64,000 nt of DNA, taken from the NCBI GenBank assembly GCA_903813345.2, contig CAIIXF020000009.1:18563759-18627758 (forward strand), in the 5' to 3' direction. A program made the position numbers and the translations under genes. This document shows positions 29,101 through 41,100 of the stretch, in pieces. The first letter of the stretch is position 1. Every line of letters starts with the position of its first letter. This DNA is from Owenia fusiformis. Its lineage: Eukaryota > Annelida > Polychaeta > Sabellida > Oweniidae. The notes beneath the pieces were generated by a model. It saw nothing but the letters and a program-made list of their open reading frames with translations, had not been told where the DNA came from and made no database searches.

Positions 29101-32100
29101 TTTGAGCAGGCCTTGAGTGTAATATGCTTACTAAATATTGAGGTCTAGTCGTAGAGGTATAAGATATGCTCAGTCACCTTTTAGACTGTGCAGTATTATG
29201 TGATGCATGTACTATAACTAACCATTGTTTGCATGGCAGTCAATATTTTCTTGCATACTTTTACTTTGAATCTTTACTACTCTATGAAAAAAATCAAAAA
29301 ATATAACATTTAAAGCTCAATGATTATAAATCTTTTTTGAATTCTGTAAAAATTCTATGAAGAGATAAGATTTGGGATGTTCAAATTTTGTTATTCCACT
29401 GTCAAGAATGATCTTTGAGTTAATTGACCTATGACTTTTTAGGCCTCTGCTAACTCAAATACTGGTTGTAAGATTTTGTTGACATTTGAAAAAAGGAATT
29501 CAGTCGTGTCAGTTTCTTAGGAATATTAGTCATGAAATATATTGCCAAAGACAGTCAAAATTCAGGAATTACAATTTATGAGAAAAAGGTTCCTGTTAGT
29601 TTTATTTGATCTCCTGAATTATTTCAAGGAAATAACTAAAATACATATACCGTAGTTAGAGCCTTTTAGAAATAAAACGTTTCATCCTCATAGTAAATGC
29701 ATGTTGCAACTTTTCCCTAAATATCATAACTCCAGTTGCTGCTTTCACTATTTCAATCATGCTTTTTTGCTCCATGTAGAACTTAGAGGATATAGGGGAG
29801 GTGAGAGTTCATTTAGAAATTTGTTGTAATTTATAAAATGATTTTTTAGATTCCTGAATTCAACAAATTAAATAGCACTGTTAATGTTACAGAACACAGT
29901 GTTGCTATGGTAACATCAGCAATGTCATATATATTGTTATGCTTTTATGGTAGCATACTATGCTGATACTTTATTTATGATAGCATTTATACAGTAGATA
30001 CCATATTAAATTCTGGTTACTATGGCAACAAGTGTTGCTGTCACAAAACCATAATTTTGGTTTACAGTTAGTCCTGCATTTGTGTGATTGACCCCTACCA
30101 ATCCAATTTAATACACTTTAATCCATATGCATAACAACTATTGGGCTGAATTTAGCACAACACCAATATATTGTACATGTTGAATGTTGCGATTCAAAAT
30201 CCATCTGCTTGTTTTTCAATGTTTTGTCTGTTTGTATTTTGTGTTTTCTCTGTTCTAGTCTGATATGTTTTACTGATTTTATATTTTGGAAACAATGACT
30301 TTTCAGATATTATTAGAAGAATTGTCCATGTCCTGTAAGTTTTAGTTAGCTAGCTACATGTACTCAGCAATGTTATGTTTTTTGTTCATCAAATTAATTT
30401 CGATAAGTTTATTTGCATAATATTGCTATCTAGAAATTTTCTTATTCAATGTTTATATGGATGATGTATAATTCAAATAACAGTAAAAAATCTTCTATAT
30501 GTTCCATTATTTTCCTTTTTATTATGATAGTGGGGGATCCCTGAATTTTGTTCACCTTTGTTCTAATGTGTTCATTATTACATAGTGTTCAATATTCTGT
30601 GATATTTATTATTCCATAGTATTCCTTATTCCAAGGTGTTCTATATTCTACTTCTGGCATTTCTAATTCTATTAATGTCTCTCATTCCATAGTATTCCAT
30701 ATTCCATAATGTTATTCAATCCCTAGTTCTCCTTATTTCATATTGTTCCATATTTTAGAATGTTCCTTATATCAAAGTTTCTAATTTATTTACCAGGAAT
30801 CTGAATCTGCAGAGGAATCCAGTGAAGCTGGGTCTGTCGTTGAAAAAATACCAGGTGAGAGAAATTACATAATATATAATTTACTCAATGATCAAATAGA
30901 ATTATATTGGCCCATTATATGTAGAATGATACAGCAGAATGGGGATAATAATGTGTGAGATTTTGTGGAGAAATCATTCTGAGAAGTCAACTGCAAATAA
31001 ATCAGAGTAGAAAAGTATTATATAGAGTATAAGGGTAATCAATGCATTAGCAGTGAATCTCTTTGTATTTCTCCTCCAAATCTCTTTGTATTTCTCCTCC
31101 AAATCTCTGTGTATTTCTCCTCCAAATCTCTTTGTATTTCTCCTCCAAATCTCAATTTTCCATACATTCAACTTATATGTAGTTGTATAGGGTTGTATGA
31201 ATAGGTGATAGAATGAATACCATCATATTGGTGTGAAGTGGTGAGAGTATGTTTTGTGTCTGCTTATTGCGTGTCCTCATTTGGAATAAATCATGTATTT
31301 GTCATTTATTCATGTGTGTAATTTATTCATGTATGTGTAATTTATTCAGGGATTTATGTGAGACAACTGACTAATTGTGTGACCCATAACAAAATATGGT
31401 GCATTTTTGTGTGAAAATGTTTATCATCGCATAATTTGTCGTTCATATCAAAAGTTGTTTCAACTCATCCATCCAATAATGATAAGGACTGAATAATTGC
31501 TATTTGCTGATTGGATGCCCAGCTTATCCAAGATATTTACAACATCTTCTATTCTTAACCAGAGTTTATTCCAGCATGTAGATAGGTGTTTGAATGCCAG
31601 CACCTTACGTCTTGAGCAAAACAGAAATTTGAAGAATTTCTGCAACATGGCACTTGGATGAATTGTTTATGTGGGATATGTGCTGTTTGCTTACATGCTC
31701 TAAAAATGAATTATAATACCAATTTTGTACATTTTAGAGATTTTGGTTGCTTTATGAGCATTTGATACAGAAAAATTGTATGTAGCGTGTTGCCTATAAC
31801 TGTGCTGTAAAAAGAGGGGGAATGGGCTGGGTTTTTGATAAGGTAAAAGTCATTCTTGAATCTGGGCACTTGGATTCACTTAATGAGAAACTTGAAATTG
31901 AATTTGAACATATTCAAGTACATATTCCAAGTGTTATGCCAATTTAGATCACCACTTGTACATAAAACACCAATTTTGAGCTGTTGGGAAATAACAAAAT
32001 ACATACACCCCCCTTTTGGCACATATTGCTTCATACAGATTTTCAGTCTTAAGTATAACAGGTGTTCACATGTTACGTCATACTAATGCTTTGCTTACCA

Positions 32101-35100
32101 ACCCTGCTGCTATAGCGACAGAAAGGCCTCCGGATAGTTTCGGATCGCAAGAAATAACCCCACAATATGATGATCGTCGTCCAACCATAAAATCACCTTC
32201 AGCTGAAGAAGAAGCAGAAATATCGGCTAAGAAAAAAGCTGCTTATTTAACCCTTATAGACTCTCTCACTGACCAAATGGGTGGAGACGTTGAATATAAA
32301 GTTGAGACCGAAGATGACCATCAAGGTACCCACACTGCACTATATAGGGAATGACTCCTAACCTTGACCTTGTTTGCTTGTTTGTTTGTTTTATTTAATT
32401 GTTTGTTCATTTGTTTGTTTAACCAATTAATAAAATGCCGTTAATGTCATGATGTACTTTTTGAAATTTAGGGAAAAAACCTAAAGCCTCGATACCTAGA
32501 CGATTTAATTCAAGGAGAGAAAGGGATAGAAAGACAATATGGCATTTTATATACAGAACCTTAGATAACTTTTGTTGACCTCTAGAGGTCACTAACAGTC
32601 CATTATTCTTATTAACAGCCTGTTATTGAAGTGTCACTGAGGTCATGTTTTAAACATTAAACATTTGAGGAAAGTGAAGTAAAGTGTCCCGGACATGATA
32701 TTGAGTAAACAGTGTAATCTATGTATAAAGCAATATTGAGCAGTGATACAACCAAAACTTTTTCGCCACTCATTTTTAAAACAATGTGGGAAGCATTCTT
32801 ATGAAGTTCATTGTTTTGTTTTTTTAACATTAAGAAGTAGAATTCATAAACATGACCGAGTGGCACTTTAAATATGGCTTATTAACAGAGCATGTTGGAA
32901 TGCTTGTTTCGTTCCAATCAATAAGAATAAGTGAAATTCAAAATTGTTTATCTTCAGATGATCAAACTATATACTCAGCTTGAGCCAAATTCACACCGGA
33001 AGAGCCTGACTACGGTTAAGTCAGGGTTGAAATTAGAAATCTGAAAATATATTTATCAGAAATACCAAAAATACGAGCCTATTGAAAAAATCAAAAAGCA
33101 GTGCTTTGTTATCATGAATACAACTAAGAATCATATTACAACCTACAACTTACCATGTAAAAATGTTTAAGCCAAAAACTTCATCAGTTTTATAATAGAG
33201 ATTGAACAAAAGAAACATCAGGAAAACAATGAAGACACCTGAATAGATGAAACACAACAAGGATATTTGTAAATGTTTTAAAATGTCTCAAATGAATATG
33301 AGTTCTGGTCAGAATCATATCCTTAAAATTTAAGGGCCATTAACATACCATGCTTACAAAAAGTTTTGTTCCGGAAATTATGAAACAATGTTTTATATTG
33401 TAACAACAAATTACTGTCTTTCTCCATTTAATTATCATATGATATTGCTGTTGTAGATATAGTCTAACATTCTCACATATTTCTGTTCATGATTTGTGTC
33501 TTGTTTGTGCTTGTTATTTTAGCTATCACTGACTGCCATAGGATTTCATTCACAACTCATGGAAGATTATGCTACAATCATCATGTTTTAAAACATAAAG
33601 AAGAAAAGAGGGCAATTTGCGAGAAATAAACCAAACAGCAGTTAAAACTCCAAATCGTATAGAAATGTCAGAATATTAGATACTTACTCAACGTTTAGGG
33701 AAAATGAAATAGAATAAACGTTACCGTACTTCTCAGTGACAGATGCACCATATGTTTTAAGATATGATACAGCATGGGCTTTCAACATTCCCTTGAAAGC
33801 CCATGGATAAAGTGATATCGGATAATAGAAATGGGTGTGAATGAACAGAAGCATGAAATGCTAACTGAAAGAATTATTGGTTGCATTAACTGAGTTATAT
33901 TTTTTGCATGTTTATATTGAGAATGTTATGTTATGCTTTATTTTCAAGCTGTACTCTATGAAAGCTGTACATGTCTGTATAAAGCTGCATATTTCAGTAT
34001 AAAGCCGTACATGTCAGTATAAAGCTGTACATGTCAGTATAAAGCTGCACATTTTAGTATAAAGCTGCACATGTCAGTATAAAGCTGCACATTTTAGTAT
34101 AAAGCTGTACATGTCAGTATAAAGCTGCACTTTTTAGTATAAAGCTGTACATGTCAGTATAAAGCTGCACTTTTCAGTATAAAGCTGTACATGTCAGTAT
34201 AAAGCTGCACATTTAAGTATAAAGCTGTACATGTCAGTATAAAGCTGCACTTTTCAGTATAAAGCTGTACATGTCAGTGTAAAACTGCACATATCAGCAT
34301 GAAACTGAAAAATACAAGGGTTGTACTTATACATACTAACATATAAGATTTAACAGCCAATGTCTCAGATTATTGTAATTCCACATGAATGTTCTTATAC
34401 ATCCCATCTCATGATTATTATGACCATGTTACCATAGTATTTCCTCACCTAGTAACCTAGCAACAGTTCATTGTGTTACATTCATCAGTAATACTATGAA
34501 ATTCTTATATAACTGTTCTGACCCATAACAAGTGTTGGTTTATGTACATTACAGAGCAATGATTTTCCTGTTTTATCTGTTTTATTGCTCTTAGCAACCA
34601 TTATCAAATACACCCATCGTAATAACCCTTAATTCAATGTATCCCACAGTTCTCAGGCTTTGTTGCCATAGCAACTGACACCAGTTTTGCAGTGTGTTCT
34701 GCATCACATTTTACTAACTCGCATGGTTGTGTTTTACAGAGACCATTCCTGAAGAGGAACCAATTTCGAAATCTGAAAAAGAAGCCGCTCAGGAAGATTT
34801 TATTGAAAAAGTTGAGGGCATGGATGTTTCGATGGGCATGGATGACCGCATGCCCTCTTCAAGCAGTGAAGATTCATTACATGACAAAGGTACATAATTG
34901 ACCAATAGGTGGCCAACACATTGTGATGTCACTGGTGATGCATGATGCGCCTCTGTCTAACCCAAGCTGCATGTTACTCTCGTTTTAATACACTGAATAC
35001 TATGTCATTAATAAACCTAACAAGTTTGTTCTGTTTTAGCATGCTAGTATATGTATATCAATAATTTATCTTTTGGTTTCAGTAGTTCTATAAATCTAAC

Positions 35101-38100
35101 ATGTGCTTTGTATGTCCTGTAGTATTTCATATTTTTGTTTGTTTGTTTTATGTTTAACCATGGGCTTTCAACTAGTTGAAAGCCCATGGTTTAACAATGT
35201 CATTTCTATAAACTAATCCAAATTATTGATTTTTTAGTAATTATTAATATTTCGTATGATCTTCAAAAGAGAAATTAGAAAAGTGAACAGACTTGACTCT
35301 AAATTGTGTAGAAATGCAATTAGACCCTTCATTTAGAATTAAGTGACACATTGATATGCTTAGGAGACACATTAACACCATTAAAAGACACATTAACACC
35401 ACTAATGCATGTAGAGTTACAAGTAGGACTATGGAGATGTTTAGCATTTAATATTTGTGTACTTAGTTATACCCAGTGATGTGTTTTCTTTAAATTTAAT
35501 TTATGTAATCAAACAAAAAATAATTAACATCTTATTCTGAGTGGAGCATTTATTTTGAGTGAAGTCTATTCTGAGTGAAGGCCTTTATTTCACTTGAAGC
35601 CTTTAATCTGAGTGAGACCTAGATTTTGTGTGAAGATTTTATTCTGAGTGTGTTTAGTTCGTTTGTTTTGTTATAACATGTATTGTATTCCACATTGTTT
35701 GTGCTGTGTTCACCACCTCATCAAATGGCTACCTATTGTTGAAATGAACATTTGAATATACACAATAATCTCATAACAGCGAATTTTGTAACAATTTAAA
35801 AGTGAGACTATCAATCAGAGGCAAGAATTGGCTCATTAAAGTGTCAACATATCCGGATGAAATAGATCCATTCCGGATTTGGAAATTATAAAAATGGAAT
35901 TAAAGTTACCTATTTATTACATTTTTAGCAGCATGCTTTTGCTTTATGTATACCAAATATGGTCATATTGCCATATATGGTCGGAGTGTTCCTATCCATT
36001 TGCATGCATGGAGTTTTCTAAGCATGTTACGTGTTACTAACTGATGTGTTACAGACAAACAAGGAAGAGACCGTGGTGCTAGAGCTACTACTAAGACTCC
36101 TCCCCCCTCCCCATCAGCTGTTGAAGGTACATCCCTTAGGCAATTATATATCCTTAGTTTTAGGAGCTCACATATACATGTGTAGTTCCTAAAAGTTAGG
36201 AAATCATTGTTCAGCCACTATCCATGAATTTGATGAATTTGAAAAATCATGTTTGGATGTGACTAAATGGTAAAGAAAGAAACTTCACATTAAGGAACTG
36301 TAGTTACACCAAGTTCCAAGATATGTATTATTAAGAACATATTAAGGTTTTTCACCAATGACTTGGATAGTGTCTCACTCAGTAATTAGTAATCGCCAAA
36401 TTAATATTCCATGTCTAATACTAACGTTTGTAGCTTGAACACATTCCATGGCCAAAATGTCAAGATGGTGGTATTATAACAAGGAAAATACAGTGAAAAA
36501 TGATGAAATTAGTAAGGAACGAAATAAACAGGAGTGAAGTGAAACTGAAAACTGAAAACGGAAAAATCATGGCCGACATTTTAGACATGAATGTTGTTAT
36601 ATTAACCCGTCCTAACAAAACTGAATATGTATGGCAATTCTGCAACTAATCCATTATTAGTGTACAACATACTTAGTATAGCTGTTTTTCTCCTACCAGA
36701 ACTGTAATGATTTAATCCATGTTAAACATTATGTGGAACTAGTTATATTATGACTAAAATAGAGTGGGATATCCTTGTCATGGTCAAATTAGCATAGGAT
36801 GATTCATGTTATTACTAGGTTTCCAAAGTGTGTGTGAAAGATGTGTGAGTGAAATGGAAGTGCAATTTTAGCAGACTTGTTAATTTTTTTCTCTTAGTCT
36901 GTATTAAATATTTTTATATATATTATGTACATGTATGTAGCAGACAAATATCTCGAAATTCTGTTACAATCTGCAATGTTTATGATATCTGTAAAACCAT
37001 TAATGTTTCTTTTGTATGTCACATTTCATATCATATCTATCCAAATATTATTGGATTACCTCAAAAGTATTACCTCATACTTTGAGTATTACCTTATACT
37101 TTGAGTATTACCTTATACTTTGAGTATTACCTTATACTTATCATGGCATGCAAATTGCATCATCACTTTAAACTTGTCATGTCATTTTCAAATTGAGTTC
37201 AAGCCAATGCACTGTTTGCCAATGAGCAGAACTGAGCTATTTTACTTTTGAAAATTTGACTTCTGTTCTGTTGCAGTGCAAACATTTCACTTTGATTCGC
37301 TTTGATTTGAAATGAATAATGTTGTAGAAATTCCAAAACCACTTCGCATACTTACAATTCACAATATACATTTCACAATAATATCAGGCATTCTATGTTA
37401 TATAAGGAAATGCATATCATATCAATGCATGTCATTTGTTTGTTTGGGCCACATGTAACAAATTATATATCTTGAATTTCAAGTACATGTATGCTCTAAC
37501 AGACATCTTACTGCAATATACCAGTTATTGTACGGTCAGCTTTGGATATAGGGCTCATCCTTTCTGTCCATTGGTAGATATAGATATTTTGACTTCTGGA
37601 ATATAAGCCCTCTATACCAAACCTTCCAGTACAGTACCTTTATGTTTTAGCACTGATTCTTGTATGTATTTGAGTCACAATTTGTTTGTTTGTTTATCTC
37701 CTACCCGCACATATAAGGAGCTAGCCCCGAATCTGAAACATCCGAAGAACAAGAAGTTGAAGAAATATTTGACGGAGAAAAATGGGTGACCATCCGTAAA
37801 GTTACTCATAAAATCAAAAAAGTTAAAACTACCACTAAAGTTGTAGAAGGTATAAACTACCACAATATGCATGATGATATGTCCATGTGTGTCAGCATTT
37901 TTGATATTTCAGTTCTACTTGTATATATGTAAATTTATATATTAATGTCTTTTGTCATTAATATTATATATCTAAGCCATCTCAAAATAACTTTTGACTG
38001 CTACTGTCAGGGATATTACTGACTGATTTTTCAGTACAGTTTTATTCTTTGCATAAAAATAACAAAAATATTTTTGAGTTGGCTGATTTATTTTATTTTT

Positions 38101-41100
38101 TCTGTCTTCTGCTTCTTTTTCAGATGTAACACCGGCTTTTGTAACTGTAACCACATTTATTTTGTAACATTTATTGTGTGACTCACTTGTAGTGTGACCT
38201 CACATATTCTACTATCATTTTTTGGTAATTCATAACCAAGATGTTGTATATTTCAGTAAATATTTTATACTAGATTGTATATTTGTGTTGTTTTGGCAAC
38301 TGATTTTAGATTTTTCATTTCATTCGAGAATTTTTGTAAATTGCAACACAGAACCTTGGACAAAATGTTATCAAGCATTAACTAAAACTAATTAATCAGC
38401 TTGCTCATCTCCGATTCTCACTTTTTGAGATTAAGTCTGAACATTGGCACCTTTTAAATTTAACTCATTTTATACAAAACGTTTTAACAAAGTATTTTTA
38501 TTTACAAAAAAGTGTTGTAGTTTCATAATTCTCCATCAATCAGGAAGCAGTGTGAGTGAATTTTCTGAGAACTGCATTAGAGTGAAAAAATTCTAGAAAA
38601 AACTGAAATCCATGGAGTACAAATAATTGGGAAGATACATGTATGCAGTCATAATTGGAAAGAAACCAAACATTTTTTAATGTGATAACGACAGAGAAAG
38701 CTTGATATGGTTTTAGATGTTTTCATAATGGTGCTTTAGATGTGTGTGTGAGTGTATAATCAGTGTAATCCCATAGTAGTACCAGTAGTAGACCATAGGT
38801 GTTGTTATAACCAATATTTTACAAAGTGTGCCTCATGATATCACATGCATACTTCATGATATTATACCTGTGCTTCATGATGTCACTTTTGTATTTCAAT
38901 CATGATGCCACATTTGTGTATCATAATGTCACATTTGTATTTCATGATCTGTATTTCATGATGTCACTCATGTACTTCATGATGTTACATCTGTGCTTCA
39001 TGATGTCACATTTGTATTTCATGATGTCACTCATGTACTTCATGATGTTACATCTGTGCTTCATGATGTCACATTTGTATTTCATGATATTTATTTCATG
39101 ATGTCACTCATGTACTTCATGATGTTACATTTGTGCTTCATGATGTAACATTTGTATTTCATGATCAGTATTTATACTAGAACTAGTGGGGTGTGTTGTA
39201 TCATTATTGATAATTGGAAAATACCAGAACATATTGTTTGACATTATCATATATATAGAGACCATGTATTTGAAATGAGATTGTTTGATAAAATCTTTTA
39301 TATAATACAGTTCATCTCAAATAATTACATCTCATCTCTGTAAATGCTATCATACAATTAGTTTATATTTTAGTCACCGGTAATAAGGTTATTGTTTATT
39401 CATTAGTATGTAGTTTGTTCTTACATGGGTGTCAATGTTGTTGTACTTCTAGAAGTGTCTGAGCCAAAGGTGGAGGAAGTGGTCGCTAAATTAGCAGAGT
39501 CAGAGGCCTGGCAATCCAGCGAGGAACTCGATGAACGACCACCCATCATCAAAGGTACACAATGAGCATGTTAACATTGTTCACATTGTGTACAAAATTA
39601 TATACACTCACTTTGAGTAGGTTGAGTAGCAAAAGTTAGCCCACTTGTCCAGGGTTGAGTAATTCGTTTCATCTCTATTTTATTCTACAAGGCTCTGAAT
39701 TCTCGGGTAAAATTGTTGTGTTTTTCAACTTATTGTAGACGATATAAAATTTTAGTCGAAGAATCATATATAAGACTTTAAAAGATGAAACTACAATTTT
39801 TCTGAATTCGAAGCCTAGAATATACATAGAACAGCTTGGACCATGGGATATACACTGTAGCAGTATATTGTTTTAGTTTTTAGTACACAGATGTTAATTT
39901 CATATTTCACATTGTGGGCTAACTTGGGCTTTTGGCTAAAGCATCAACCTTGGATGTATTGGAACTGAACCTAGCTGAATCTATCAGAAAATCTGATATT
40001 TGGACTCTTCTTTTAACAAACTTTATGTTTGATCCTTCTATGATACATTTTGTTGAAACCATTAATTTAAATCAATTATACCAATTCATTTATGATAAAT
40101 TAATATCTATATTGTTTTATTTCTTGTCTCGTTCGTTTGATTATTTTCATTTGTTAATTTTGTCTGTAACTGTGTATTAAGTTTATATTGTAAGTGTCAC
40201 TTTATTACATGTATGCCAAAAAAGATAGAAATCCACCTATGTGTTTGTAGAAACTCAATGTCAAAACATCATCATATGTATCTTAGATATTATATAGCAA
40301 TGCATGATGCAAAATATATTAGATGTTCATTCAAATTTTCGTTTTTTGGTTTTTGGTTTTAATAGCATGTATAGGTACAGCATTTTTGGGGCTATTTATT
40401 GAAGTTATGGTTCTTCATTCTATGAAATTCAATTGTGCTTCCATATTGTAAAATCACAAAACAAATCAGATGAATTTAGGAAATTTGAAGAATGTTACTT
40501 CATAGCAGCCCCATACTAAGCTTAAACCTTGTACAAAATATTGCAAGTAGGATATTCTAATTTGGAGGGAGCAAATTTTCAACTGCTGCTCATTATGCAG
40601 AGATACATTGTATCAATTTTGATTTGAGGGATCATAGTCTCCTAAAGGAGTTCATCCTTCATTGTCAAACCCTGTGGAACTTTGTTGAGTTCTTCAAAAT
40701 TAATTTACATTGCAATATTTGGTATTTTAATATGAGCATGCCCCGCAAATAGAAATATAAACCCTGCTGCATTCTTCATTAATAAGCTAAAGCTACCAAC
40801 TTGAATATCCCACAAAAGAGTCCTACCCTTTTACTCAATTGATTACTGACAGTATTCAAGGAATCAAGAGAAATTAACAAGATAAAAGCATGAAATTAAC
40901 ACTTGATTATACTGAAATAGTCCTTCAAACCCCTCTTACTATTAACAACCTGTTTTTTTGTTGGTTGATAAGGAGCTAGTAAATAGAATCTGTTCAATTT
41001 CTGGGATACATGAATGAACAGACAGTAACTTCAACATTATCATGAAGCCATTTCAATGCACAATTTACAAATGCAACAAATTCATTGGGTCTTCTTTTTG

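Larger units (their letters stand above)
32579..34739 (+). other. Intron with hairpin, minisatellite and X-box-like site
   Basis: Holds the hairpin at 33773-33805, the 20-bp minisatellite at 33961-34300 and a consensus X-box-like site at 34662-34675 (GTTGCCATAGCAAC). No further exon was seen. Confidence 0.6.

Noticed and set aside
30307-30334. 28-bp candidate microexon with good acceptor (cttttcag) and donor (gtaagt)
   Set aside because: 28 bp shifts the frame, and the next exon (30797) would hit a stop at once. It would only make sense as a poison exon.
30974-31171. 65-codon - strand open frame
   Set aside because: Antisense of the 23-bp minisatellite, with no homology.
38826-39101. 91-codon open frame on + strand
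   Set aside because: It is produced by the tcatgatgtcac minisatellite; the peptide is a repeated FMMSHLYFM pattern without coding features.
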